64,000 nucleotides of DNA, from assembly GCA_013399305.1 (NCBI GenBank), contig VXAI01000015.1, positions 5,228,845 to 5,292,844 on the forward strand, given 5' to 3'. Positions 13,705 through 26,900 of this stretch are shown piece by piece (within the stretch, counting starts at the first letter, position 1; every line of letters starts with the position of its first letter). This stretch comes from Rostratula benghalensis (Eukaryota > Chordata > Aves > Charadriiformes > Rostratulidae). The notes under the pieces are model-generated. The model saw only the letters and a list, made by a program, of their open reading frames with translations, ran no database searches and was not told the DNA's origin. Made by a program: the position numbers and the translations under genes.

Positions 13705-16700
13705 TTAGAGAAGCATGAACTGAGAAGAATGTCACAGGGGTGAGCCTGATGAACCACACCCTGCCTCGGACAGGGACAGGGCAGAAGAGCGACCCTTCCC
13801 TGCACACACCCTTCGAGGTCTCTGCAGTCAATGGTTTAACAGCTTTCTAAGCCAAAACTTGCTGGACCCTCAAGTGCTTGTGTTTTGATAAACACATGGG
13901 GTTACTCTTTTTGAGCCCATTCACAGGTTTGGCTGCGGTGGCCATGACTGCTGTAAGGCGTAAGGAAAGGTGTGTCTGCAGCTTGGCAGAGCCACAGCAC
14001 TGTCTGGGGACGGTCTCCAGGGGGTGTCAGCAACTCTTCCCACCCTTTTGCCCCAGATCATGTCAGTGATTTTGGGGGGTGATGATCAAGCATTATAATA
14101 ACAGCATTGCTTCCTTACTGTTCCAGTTTACATTGTTGTGAGTTGACCATTTCCCCTTTTTGGGGATACAAGGTTAAGAAAAATTATGCACGAGGCAGGG
14201 TGCTACAAAGTGTAACCAAGGCCATCAATATACAATTTTTTACTTTCTCCCCATCAAAATCCCACCTAGAGATGTTTTACCACATTTGTCTGTAATCCTG
14301 ATGAATTCACAGTGCTGGCATTCTAATGACTCCATTAACACAGCCTTCCTCTGTGCCTCAGTATGGCTGCAGTTTGATTAATTACTCCAAATGAGCAGCT
14401 ACAGAGGTCCCTGCCTTCCGTAAGCAGGTACGTGGACTGGGGGGGAACACCCTCCCAGGGCCCATGGAGCAGCCTGGCTCTGCTGGAGCAGAGCTTACTT
14501 ACCAGCCCAAAACCTTACTCACACACATGGGGGCAAGGAATGACCTGGGCTTTCATAGAGATCCCGGTCAGCGTTCTTGAAAAGCCAGCAATAGGAAATA
14601 CTCCTTTGAATCAATCTGCTTTTCATTTTTCAACTTCCATAAAACTAATTGCTTGCCAGTTGGAGGAAAAAAAAAAAAGTTGCTTCAAACTAATCTAACT
14701 TTAAATTCCATTATTAGAATTGGTGGAAGAAGAAATGGATTTTAGTGAAAAATTTGATGGCAGCTTGCACAGAGAGATATATTCACTTTCATTTGCTTGT
14801 GTCCGCTAGCCAGATTGATAGAAAATAATGGGCATTGACCACAAGCTAAGGACAGCTGGAGAAGACCAATAAATACTTGCAACTAAGATGTATTATTAAT
14901 CAATATTCGGAAACTTCTACAAAAAGCACCCTGAATTAAATGTGTTGAAATACTAATAACACTAGTGCCAGCTAACTAATATAGTCTACTAGAGCTTTAT
15001 TGGCAGTCATGTTCCAGAAAAGCATTTAAGCATGTCCTCAAGTCCATTTCTGTTCAGAACAGCACTAAAGTACGTGCTTAACTTGACACTTAGGCTTCAA
15101 TGTGATTTAAGCCTGTTGTTCAAGTGTTGTCCTGAATAGAGATGCTTTTCTCAGTGATACCTCATGAAATAAATATACAGTCTTTGTGCTGTTCTCTGTG
15201 AGACACAAACCAGATGTTTTACACGGTAAATGACTGTCTAGTTTTTGTTTATGCTGAATGGGCTCATTTATAACCACCTGCCACCCATGAGGGAGGGACA
15301 CCAGGAAAGAGAGTAGTATGTGACAGAAGTGGAAGTGTAAAAGACCAACTGTAAAACCCTTACAAAGATTGAGGTTTGACCAAAACTAAGAAGAAAGTGC
15401 ACTGCCAGATGAAAGAAAACAATTACATGCATCTCGGGTGGAAAGAGGTTGTGTAAGACAGACAAAGAGAACCTGAGGGTGCTTCATCCACATGTCAGAG
15501 AAGAGGTAGTTAGATTTCACCCAACCAACAGCAAACATCCCATAAATCTGAGGCCAGCAATCCCATATGCCAGATACACGATGAAGACATGGGTGGTCCT
15601 GTGTCACAGCGCTCCCAAGGAGCAGTTTGCCAGTATGCTATTTCCAAGCCATTTTTAACAGTTTTCTTCAGTGCATCAGAGGAACCGGTATTTTTGCCAA
15701 GGTCACAAACAACGAGCGCAGAACGAATTGTACTCCCCAAGGCGCGCTCTGTCAGCACAGCCAGGTAACGCCTACGTGTCAGGGGCAGGCAGCGCTCGTA
15801 TGCAATTACAGTCTGATCCAGAGCCCTACTGAGTCACAAATGAAAGGCTTTTCTTGACTTCAGTGGACTTGGCATCAGGTTTTTAGCAGGTCTCAACTAA
15901 TTTCCCCTTTGGTTTTTGCACTGTTGTACCACCCTTGCGTTGACCCGCACGTGTGACAAAGGATAAACAAAACCTCTAGGCTCCTTTTATCGCTAAGTGC
16001 TGCTTAGGTAACCAAGCTGAAGTTGAGATGCTCTGAAGGATAATGCAAAGTTTATAAAGACATTTGCATTCTTTTCATAAACTCCCCAAGAAGATGACAT
16101 GTAAGAAAAGGTCTTAGCAGAGACACCTCACGACCCCGCTACCTGTGGGTGCTCTGAAATATGCTCACCCCACTCAAGACGAGCACCGTCCTGAGCCTCC
16201 CCTCCTTCCCAGCACGAACAGGTACCCACCGTGCTAATTAGCCAGTGCTGCTTCACAAAAAACTACACTTCACTGGTAAGCAATTCTGCTCCATAAATCA
16301 ATATTTCAGATGCCTGATGCCTGGATCGAGTGTTACACAAGTATAATAGGCTGTGTAAAGACCTTTTTAAGAGCTGGCTATTTATAGACTGGGAAAATGT
16401 ATTTCCTCTGAAAAAGAAATATGAAGGCAGAACTGAACTAATTGACTGTCCATTAGTTTTATAAACAGACTATTTTTTTAGTGCATCTTCAACAACTATT
16501 AGCATTTCATCTAGATTCTGTTAGGTTTGTTTTATATCTCCATGGTAGGGTTTACTGCAGAAAAGAGGTGCTACTGAATTTAAGACACCTGTGCTGGTTA
16601 TTACTAACAGCACGTGAAATGTAGAGGGGGAATAATGTTGATTTACATAAGCAGGTGCTCCCACGTGGCACAGCATCAGTGAAACAACTGGAACAACACC

Positions 16701-19700
16701 CAGGGACCACCGGCACAAACCTCTAACTGCTGACACTGCAAGGTCCAAGGTGAAAAAACAGAAATTCCTTTCTGTTTCTTTTCTTGAGGGTTTCAGCTGT
16801 GAGATCTTGACCAAAACCTTCAGTTCAAGCACCCCGGGTGGAAGCTACAGTTCATATTGCAGGTTCTACTCCTGAATAATAATTCTGTGTGTGTTTATCT
16901 CCAGCTCCTTCTCTGTACCTGAATGCATTAGCACTTCAGCAGAGCTCTTCTTAATTACAACTGTAACCTGCTAATAGCGTTTCTTTGTTGTCTGAAGGAA
17001 TCTACTTCTTATCCAGCCTGGGCTAAATTAAAATTTAATACAACATCAGGTCGCAACAGAACCAGGAAGCAAATGACAGCTGTTTAATTAAAACCTAAAG
17101 CTGATTAGATGGCACTACTGAGAGAAATACTCAAGAGGAAGAGCAGAAAACTACTGAAACTCAAGGCCAGGATAATGGCTTTATTTAAATATGAATAAAC
17201 TCTGTGCACAGCCATAGTAAATGTTTGACAATTCATTGCGTTGGACAAATGGGGGAGAAATGTGACCGGGAGACGTGTGGAGAGTCATGATAGAGCTGTG
17301 ATTACCAACACTGCTCTTCCCCCTGCCTGTGACCAGAAGCAGGGATCACTGAGGAATGACTACAATGGACACAAACCCATTGAGGAACTCCAGACCCAAA
17401 GTTCCCAATAATGAGCCTTTAAACAACAGGGCACTGAGGTAAATTCTCCTTAGGCATGACTCCACAGCAGCTCACCCAGCTACTGTCATACAACATAACA
17501 CAGTTTTTTCCCCGCTTTTCTGGCTGAAAAAGACATGGAGAAATAGATGATGTGTCTCACAAGAAACCATCTCAAGAGCAGGAGCTGGACACAGGTTATC
17601 TAGACCTCAGCCCAAAGCTGCCAGAGCATCTTTCTTGCCCCTCTGGGAGCACTGGCTTCCTTTCCACAAAGTCTGGCGGGGCACGAAAGCCCCACGCTGA
17701 CCCAGTTTCCTGTGACAGATATCATCTTGTGATTAATGCACAAGCCCAGTATGTTTTTTTAGAGGTTAACAAAACATGCTACAGTACAGTAAACCCAATA
17801 AACACTCAATTGTAAATCAGGAGGGAGACCTAAAGCCAACCCTATTCCACTGACAAATGCTACAGCTAAATGCCTTTTGGCATTTAGTTGAAACGACTGT
17901 CTTCAGAGAAGAAGGCAGAGCACTGAAACATTTGTCTGCAGAATTGCATTCCTTCATTATTATTTTTTTCCCCAGAGTGTACCTCACGAAAGCACATTTG
18001 TAATATTAGAAGGAACCTTTAGGAACCAGTTCTCCTGCCTGGAAACAGCATCTCTTAAAAAATGTAAATTATAGGGCAGATTGTGACGTGTGGGCTGGGC
18101 TAAGGGAGTTTTTTTTATTTGATAAATTATTCACCACTTTTTTCCTCAGATCAAAGAGCAAGGCAATATAAGTCCATTAAGCAAGCTTAATATATAAATT
18201 AGATGCTTTGTTGAAATTATTATAATCTAAAGCAATTCTGTACCTTTTCCCCCTCATTGCTGAATACCATTTTAGACTTCCAATACATATTAATGAAGCC
18301 TGGTTGCTAGAAAGCTATTTATATTTTCCACCATATATCAGGTGAGATATACCATTTTGTTACCTAGTGGCGAGAAGGAACAACTAGGATTATGTGTTTA
18401 TGAAACAGGAGAAAACAAACAATCTTGCAAAGAGCTCGCGTAGTTCTTTGACTCTTTCTTTTCCCTCCATTCACACAGGCAGTCCCCTTGGTGCTGAGGA
18501 GCCAGACCCCAGTCTCTCTCAGGGGTGCTGCTCTGGCAGATGCTGAGCAGTCATTCCGGGGGGGCTGGGCTGCCAACCTGCCTTGTCCGGGACCTGCCTC
18601 AAGTCTGCAGAGGCCATGCGTGTGAAAGGAGGAACGGTACAAGTCCTGATAATAAAGGGCCAAACAACAGCTAATTCCACTTCAGTGGAGCCCACTTGTG
18701 CCATCAACTATTTACCAAGTTTTCAGGTCAGACTGAGACCCAAAGTGTAACCCCACACGAGTCCTCCAGCCCTGACAAGCACTCACACTGCGAGAAGGTC
18801 ATTCCCTCTCCCCTCCAACCTCTGTCTCTGACTGGTTCCTCATTCCAGTTCCTTGTCCAGCACGTCGTTACTGGGAGCAATCAGTTATGACAGATGGCAC
18901 ATCACACATACTGCAGGCTATCACATCAAAGTTAAAGGTCAGCCTTTATCTCCTTTGTTTACCTGCATAATAGCATTATTTCATTGAGATCCCAAAGGAA
19001 AACCAGGCAGGTCCACATATCTGCAGGAGAAATTAATTACTGGAGATTGAACCATACAGAGAGGTTCTTAATCACCGATTCTTACAGTACAACGTAAGCA
19101 GCTACTCTTAGCCTAATTGAATGTTATTGTAGATGTATAATACAGGGTGTGCTGCAAAAACAATTTGCTATAGCACAAAAGAGCACAATACAGAGACTCC
19201 ACAGTGGAATCTTATTTCATAACTTGTCTTTTTTGCCACAAATACTCCGAAGGGAGCTCTGTCCTTCTGCCTGGCACATGCAGTCAGCCAGAGTGGTAAT
19301 TGTGTTGTGGAGTTCATGGAAACTAAAGCTGAGATTTATTCCATTTACATGGTTTTTTATAAAGGAAATTCAGCTCATTTTGAGGTTTATGTAGGACGAA
19401 TAAGCAAAACCTGCTGCTGAAGGTGAAACCTGATTAGAAGCACAGATACCGTCATATCTATGACCTGAGGCAATTTCATTTTATTTTTTATAACTCCGAA
19501 CAGATCTGCCCCCATTAAGCAAAGGTTCAGAATGCAGCCTGGTGCACTTGGCAGAAGTAATTGCAACCTGTCAGGCAGCCTCCACTGTCTCAGCTAAGTA
19601 CCAGTGCCTTCTGCAGCAGCAAAAGACCTTTCCTGAGACTGGGGCTCACGCTATTTCGCTTCAGCCCATTATGTCCCAGTAGAGTTTACTTCCCAAACCT

Positions 19701-20359
19701 GCTGTGTTAAACATCATGACACCATTGCTCTGAAGTGCTCGCTTGAGGTAGAACGAAGGGGAAATTCTTACAGCTGGAGAGCAACTATCGTGCATCTGAT
19801 TTCAGTTGTCTGCGCAGAGAACAGAAGCACCAAGAGTTCCCAGCTTGTGTTTTAGGAGCTTTTAGTACACCAGGAGATACAGGACCTGAAGTCAGCCTGT
19901 AAGTATGGTAAAGTGGAATTTACACTACATTTAGAGAACTGTATAGTGTTTGAGCATGCATCTGACAGGCTTGTGCATTTCTTCTCAATAGTAAATAACC
20001 GTTTTAAAGCATATTTAGAAATTCATAATTCATTTAAACATGTTTTTCCCCCTTTTTATTCCAGAAAAATACAATCGCATCCTGTCTTAACAAAATTGTG
20101 GGTCACCTCTAACTGCAATCAAAGAACACCTCCCTGAATTCCAGAGGATGCAAAATGTCTAGCGCTGTCTACTCAAGAGCAATGACATGAGCCTCAGTAC
20201 AAAATGATACACTAAGGATTGTTTTCCAATGGCCATGAAATAATAGTAGGAACACTCCTCAAAGGCATTGCTTTTTCCACAGAATAGTCTAAGGAGGCCA
20301 TGCACTTTGCCTAGTGCATAGGACACAACTATTGGATTCACTCGAGTACCAACAGCAGT

Positions 20360-20391
20360 CAAAGATACAGTTTTCTGTCCCTGTATCTTTG
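20360..20391. repeat. Hairpin-forming inverted repeat, 11-bp perfect stem
   Basis: CAAAGATACAG (20360-20370), a 10-base loop, then CTGTATCTTTG (20381-20391). No T-run follows that would suggest a transcription stop, and no small-RNA gene is recognisable around it. Confidence 0.8.
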
Positions 20392-21336
20392 TCCCACAGG
20401 CTTAAGAATATTTAACAACATTATGGGTAGCCATTTTTAAGAATTTCTTTCAGACATTTCTCTAATTCCTTCCCTAGTCATCACAATTTCTTTCAGAGCA
20501 GGTTGGAAGGAGGATTTCCTGGAGGAAATTCTACACCACTGGTGCAATTGGAGAGCTGGCAAGTCACCGGCTTGAAAAGGCTACAGTTTCACAAGTGCAA
20601 AACTGCAGACACTGAAACATAAGGTTGCTTATCACATGAGTTTACTGCTGCAATCTGTGTGCTCATCTTCTACCATGAGTGCTACCTGGGCAGAAATCCA
20701 TGTCCTTCTGTAATAACAGCTGTTTAATGCTATAGAAGAATGCACAAATTAATTACAGCATGTCTACATGACTTCCCAACATCCTGCAGGAGCATCCTCT
20801 CATGCTCCGTGAGTGTGGGTTCTCTTTGTGCTTCGGTCACAGTGACTTCCTTCATTAAGCCATTCACAGAGTGGCTATGGCTTAAGAACACCTATTTATG
20901 AGCACAAAAAGATACACAGGAAAGCGAGTATGACATCATGCAAAGTCCTCTGCAATGTCCTCAGAGAAGACAGGCGAGTAGCACTTACTAAACAGGGCCT
21001 TCAGAAGAACTGCATTTTCTATCTTCTCCCTCAGGACAGTTCAAACACAGAGCTAGTAAAGTACCAAATAAATTCAATAAAGAAGTGTATTTTCTGGACA
21101 GAGGTAGATGCATATACCTAGTAACTATATTTGAGAAGCACATTATAGAGTTTCAAATGGAATCGAGATCTACTACACGCTCACATTCATTGTCCAGCAA
21201 AAGGAGGATATCATTTTCCAAAGAACATGGGTCTGACAGGAAAGACCCATGCCTTACCCAAAGTTTCTTTTTTTTTTTTTTTCTTAAACTGTCTCATCTG
21301 TCAGGACCAGACTGCTGCACTTATTTTACCTATTTA

Positions 21337-21380
21337 ACACACACACACACACACACACAAGCTGCTCTCGGATGTAAAGT

Positions 21381-21415
<35 letters not shown>
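21337..21415. repeat. Double (CA)n microsatellite
   Basis: Two CA tracts: (AC)11A at 21337-21359 and (AC)16A at 21383-21415. They are separated by 23 bases of unrelated sequence and follow a 15-T run at 21268-21282. The open frames across them on both strands are repeat artefacts. Confidence 0.95.
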
Positions 21416-21418
<3 letters not shown>

Positions 21419-22954
21419 CTGCAGGACTGGCCTTCAGACAGCAAACCCTTCGGGAGCAGGCGGTTTCCCAGTGCCTGCTCTCCCTCAGAAAGGCCATTCT
21501 CCCCCCAAAGGGCCTGTGGTGAATGATTCATTCTCTGGCAGCTCCTGTCTTAGGCACAGGTTTTAGGACAGCAAAAGTGACACTTTGGAAGTTTTATCTC
21601 CTTCCATTGCCTACTAAAGGGCTCAGATGTCTAGTTTAGACTTGATGTCTGGAGTCAGGGGAGAGAAACACTCCCTCCCTGCTTTCAAAATTCTGAACAA
21701 TCAGTAGCTATACATTACTGTACATCACCTATACACTCCTTTACTCCTAGGAGCTCGTGGTACTCCCAATGATTTTTACACCACTGCATGTGCTTTCTAC
21801 AGTGACATGGACTTCACAGGATACAACCATGCTTCTTAGCTACGTCACATCATAAAGCTGCCTACTGCTCTATTCAAAGCAGTGAAAATGAAAAGCAGAA
21901 GAACACAAAAGCAGAAGAACAGCCAGTCCAAGCATCAGCTCTTACTGTCCTTGCACACTCGGAGCTTTCTGGTGTTCCATTCACTGATTTTGAGAGCACC
22001 TATATTGCTCATCCTGGCACTGCCACTCCACTTGAACCAACTGTTGCCTTTCAACTCTTCAACATTTACTTTCTACTTAAACAAACACTACAGAAATTGT
22101 CTCCTGCCTGTGTTTAGAACTGCCTGGAAACTTTTTTGACAAGGAGAAAAACAAAAGTTTCTCAAAAAGCAAAAGGTGTGAAGAACCCCCCACCTATGAG
22201 AACCTTTTCATTTGAAAAAAGTGAAAATTGAAAATTGTGATTTCTTTCAAACAAGAATACTTATTTATTTGAGGTTTCCTTGATGCTTTTCTTCCTTCTT
22301 CTGCTCCTTCTTGGGTTGAATTTTGTTCCCCATTTTAATTTTTCAGTCTGGTCACCTTGTACCTGTTCCAAAGCACTGCCCTGTTCTGACCTGCCCCTAA
22401 GTCTGATTATTTCCTTTTTTTGCTCAACTGCTATAAAGAACAACCTCTTTTTTATTCCAGTTCAGAATGAAATCCTTTTTTGTTTTCACGATTGAATTTC
22501 TCAGTGAATTCTTCTGTGGTGCATTTACTTCCTGCACACTGGGACAATATCATCTGCGTTGCAAAAGCTGAGCACTGCTTTCAGAACATTAATATATTTT
22601 CCAGAATATCCCAGCTTTTAGGAGACGTAGTCCCTCAAAGTGAAGAAGATTTTAAGAACTTGTCAGGAAAAAAACCCCAAAAAACAACAAAAAAACCCCA
22701 CCCTGCCTGGATTCTACTCTCAGCTAAACTAGTGCAAGAAGGGGTAATTATAATAAAGACCATGAAGTAACACAAGCATGAAAGTCCTGTGGAATTGGGA
22801 TCAAACTATTTAATTTTTCATCTTTTCCCCTGTCTCTCTTTCATCTGTTCTAAAAATTACATATTGAATGACTTATTTAAATTGCTCCTTATAGTACCTT
22901 GTCTCCCCACAGTACTTCAAAACCAGTTCTCAGCTCTGCCAAGGACAACAGGAC

Positions 22955-23065
22955 AGTTACCTTCATTATACAGCTAAAATAACTGAGGCAGAAGAAATCC
23001 CACCAGGCCAGTGACAGATCAAGAAACTGAATCCATATTCCCAATGTCCTAGCTCCATGCTTTTC
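22955..23065 (+). repeat. Possible MIR/CORE-SINE-like remnant
   Basis: ATTATACAGCTAAAATAACT, GAGGCAGAAGAAATC and later GAAACTGAATCCATATTCCC, CCTAGCTCCATGC follow the order of a MIR-type element (TTACAGATGAGGAAACTGAGGC, then GAACCCAGGTCTCC). The match is weak and spread out; orientation plus. Confidence 0.4.
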
Positions 23066-23375
23066 CTCAGAGCTTACACTCAAATTTGCTGTCTTCAGGC
23101 TGTTGGTTCTGTATCGTTTAAATACCAATTCCCACATCTTTCCTATTAAATGGCCTTTTTGCATAACAAGTAAATGCTGAGCATGCATCATCTCAAACAG
23201 TTAATTTATTGGTTGGTTAACTGAAATTCAGCTGTGCTGCAAAACACGTATCAGTGACTGTAGAGAAATATAGAGGACTACAAATAAAGCAACCAGTAAC
23301 AGATGCAAGGAAAGAAAGAAATGCCTGCATTAGATGTCACCTTTCTTAAGTGGAAAATGGTAACAGCAGAAGATC

Positions 23376-23962
23376 TGTGCTGTTTTCCTGGGATAAAGCT
23401 AATTTTCTTCAGAGTGTGGGGCAATGTTTTGGATTTGTGCTGAAAACAGTGTTGATAACAGAGAGTGGTTTTTGTTACTGCTGAGCAGGACTTAACACAG
23501 AGTCAAGCCTTTTTCTGCTTCTCATCACGCTCCACCAGCCAGTAGGCTGGGGCTGCACCAGGAGTTGGGAGGGGACACAGCTGGGACAGCTGACCCCAAC
23601 TGCCCAAAGGGACATTCCATGCCATATGATGTCATGCTCAGTGCATAAAACTGGGGGAAGAAGCAGGAAGGGAGGAATGTGGGGAGTTATGACGATTGTC
23701 TTCCCCAAAAACCATTACGTGTGACGGAGCCCTGCTTTCCTGGAGATGGCTGAACACCTGCCTGTCAATGGGAAGCAGTGAGGGAATGTCGTGTTTAGTT
23801 TTGCTTGTGTGGGTGGCTTTTTCTCTACTTCTTAAATTGTCTTTATCTCAATCCGCGAGTTTTCTCATTTTTACTGTTCTGATTCTCTCCCCCATCCCAC
23901 CTGGGGGCAGTAAGCAAGAGGCTGTGTGGTGCTTGGTTGCTGGCTGGGGTTAAACCGCGACA
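23376..23962 (+). mobile_element. Solo LTR of an avian endogenous retrovirus (ERV), about 587 bp, antisense to the host gene
   Basis: Recognised from its arrangement. It opens with TGTGCTG and GGGATAAAG, followed by GTGCTGAAAACAGTGTTGA, TTACTGCTGAGCAG, GGAGGGGACACAG and CCATATGATGTCATGCTCAG. A TATA-like CATAAAA follows at about 23644. Then come GGAGATGGCTGAACACCTG, CTGTCTTTATCTC-like U5 sequence (TTGTCTTTATCTCAA) and a GGCTGGGGTTAAACC terminus ending in CA. This order matches an LTR family I know as abundant in songbirds and other neoavian birds (ERVL/ERVK type; exact subfamily not assigned). Polarity is plus, so it is antisense to the TMEM132 gene, the commoner orientation for intronic LTRs. 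No gag/pol/env sequence and no second LTR are nearby, so it is a solo LTR. I could not see matching target-site duplications (flanks AGATC and CCGGC). The usual polyadenylation hexamer is degraded. The exact ends are uncertain by a few bases. Confidence 0.82.
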
Positions 23963-26900
23963 CCGGCATACACTCCAACGCCACAGACAGCTGAATGCAC
24001 TCAAGAGAAACATCAGAGTGCCTCTTCATATGAAACTACTGCAAAACCTTCCACTTTGAGAGGGCTTCCAATGTCAGCTCACAGGTTGTTTGAAATGGGG
24101 CACGGCCATGGCAGACAAGGCGGGTGACATTAATGTTTCTCAGAAATAGAAATAGAAAGTGACAGCATTATTGGGTTTTGATAAAAACATCTGTAAACAG
24201 ACAAAGGTCTTCCACTTATTATTCTATGAAAGCAAGTATATATAAAAATCACAGCATAGTTCTCTGATAAAGAATTTTAACAATGGTTCCTTGTCCTTAT
24301 CCCTCAGCACCAAACACAAAGCAGGGACTCCAACATAGTTTTAAAACTTTTAGTTTTAAACTGTTTGTAAACTGTATGAAGAAGTAGTGGCTGAGTTGAT
24401 TTTCTATCTCAACAAAAGGCACTGAAGGACGAAAGAAAATTAAAAAAGACTCCTATCTTTGCTTCCAAAGTATTATCTTCAAAATTAGCCTTTAGAAGTC
24501 ATTAAGACATTATTCAAATTCAAACTTTACAATCTACTTTGTTAGAACCTGTTACATTATGAGTAATGGGAAAAATACTGATCTCCCAGAAAGATAAACT
24601 AGGTAAAGCAAGAGAGGAAAAAGAGAATTACCCAATTCACACTGAAAAACTCATCTACCAGAACTATCTCAGCGGAAGAAAACACCTCCCATTTGCTGCC
24701 ATTTTACTTTTACATACGTTTTGTGTGAGACAAAATTACAGAGCCTGACTTGGTTTAAGGCAGAATTAGATCAGCAGTACTGGACTGCTCAAATGGAATG
24801 AACATTTGCTATTTGCCTCTATTAAGGAAATGTATCTGCCTTAAAGTTGGCTGTGTTAACCATTCATTCTCTACTTTTCCTCTAAAAATGGACAGATTTC
24901 CAAATGATAATACATTTACTTCTTCTATTGCAGTAGCAATGTCAAATTGTTTACTGTTGTATGGTGGGCAGAAGGCCAGGCCTGATGCCATGTTCCTCCT
25001 TGTACAGCAGCAGATGGGGTCCTCCTGCTGCATATTCATTGCTGCTGCTAAATGGACAGGCGAATACAAGGGAAGATGGTTTTTAGAGGAGACACAGCTT
25101 AAGAAAATATAAGGTTCTCTGGCATTTTGACACGTAATTTTAGCAAAAGATTGACAAAGAAGGGAAAAGCATTGCACCTAAAGGCCTTCACAATTGTAAC
25201 ACAGAATTCCACCTCAAAAGTGCTTTCAGTTGAAAACACCCCCATACAATTACCACACAGAAAAGAGCAAGCTCTCCTCACCTTCCACTTTTCCTTATAA
25301 TTTTGGCTCTTTCCTTTCTTTTGTTACACCTTGAAGTATTCAGCCATGTTCTCCCCTGCTGATGGCATCTTGTCTCCTCAGTGGTTGAAATGCACTCGCA
25401 CAGCACAGATGTGGACCAGTAATTCCCACACTTTGTTTTCAAAGTGTTCCTCCAAAAAGGGATGATCACACAGAAACCACATTAAAAACTCTGTCATTCA
25501 AAGACCATTACGTCTCCTTCATAGGAATACAAACAGTGACACGGCAAAGGCAGTTCAGCTCTGCATGTGTTGTGACCTTGCAGTGAGCTGAGGACCCAGA
25601 GGTGGAACATCTCCCCACACCACACCACTTCCCACACCATCTCAGCACAGTCTCAACATGCTCTTCTCAAATTTCTGATGGACAATACTTTAAGAATAAA
25701 ATCAAAGGTCGGGTCACAATTGAAGCATGTTTATCTGTAAATCCATGCCATGAAGATATGAATGCAAAACCCAGGTGAGAATATTCATCTACAAAAGCTG
25801 AATCTGAGTCTGGGAACAAGGCTGTAAACACAAAGAAACTTGTGAGAACATGGTGAGTGAAGTATCTCATTTACACTACTGAATTTTCAACTTTTCTAGC
25901 CAAGAGGAACAATCTGAAAACATAAACCGGATCTTGAAACAAAACCCATGTTTCAATACATCATTGTTCCTTTGCTGTGATGCAACTTCATCATTTTCCA
26001 AAAACCCAAGAATTCTTGCCAGAAGGCACCTTCTAACAAAAAGCAGAAAAAAACGATCAAAAGTTTCACTCCCCATTCTCCTGCTTTACTACAGGTTGGT
26101 TTTGAAGGACAAATGTTTGTTCTTTTCATGGCCAGTATGATACAAAGTGCTCGAGCAATGCCCAGTTTCTAAAGGACCACAGCAACTACCTCAAACATAC
26201 CTTTGGATTTGTTTTTCATTTTATCTTAAATGACGTTGACATTTAACTAACTGCCCAAAGGCTACACTTTCTTAAAACCAGTACCTGGCATTCTAATACT
26301 GGTTTTCTTCCTCTTTGTTAACGAAAGGAATTGTGCAAGTTGTCACTGATTTAGTTTTTTAATTTGTAAATTGAACTCCTGTGAGCATATCCAAAGCAAC
26401 CTGACAAAAGCTGTTACAGAGAACAACCCAGAATAAAACTGTGACCTTGCTTCTTCCTAATGACAAGTTGTGACAGAGTGGAAAAGAAGACAACGTGTGA
26501 GTTTCCTGGTCGAGTAGCGCTGGGCTGTGTCGCTGCTGAGGCTGAGAAACAGAAACAGCCTGAGACAGAGTCAACCTCGCACACCTTAAGCAGAAGCTTT
26601 TCCCGAGGCAGCCATCTGACAGCGCTGGCTGCAGGCAGCCATGGCTCACAGCAGATTTCTCTTTTGCTTCGGTCCCCCCTCCACCTTCCCCCACTTTTCT
26701 TGGCCAAGAAGCTCATAAACAGAATTTCAATCTAAAAAGCCTTATTCAAGCATGCATTGCTATTCAGTCCAGAGGGGAATAAACCTAGAATCTGGGAAAA
26801 TTAGCGCAGAGGAACAGACTTTAGAACCCATTAAGCATAGCTGTGTGTAGCTACTGTAGTAGTACTCTATATTACACCAACTTTTATGATAGCTCATCCC

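Noticed and set aside
19690..19725. Minus-strand F-N-T-A match as a possible micro-exon
   Set aside because: No splice sites of the right phase; a short chance match.
21085..21522. 145-codon open frame on the plus strand across CA repeats
   Set aside because: The length comes from repeat-encoded T-H-T-H runs and a poly-T stretch; the remainder has no recognisable domain or splice structure.
23696..23953. 85-codon plus-strand open frame within the LTR
   Set aside because: It lies in LTR R/U5-type sequence; such frames are not retroviral genes.
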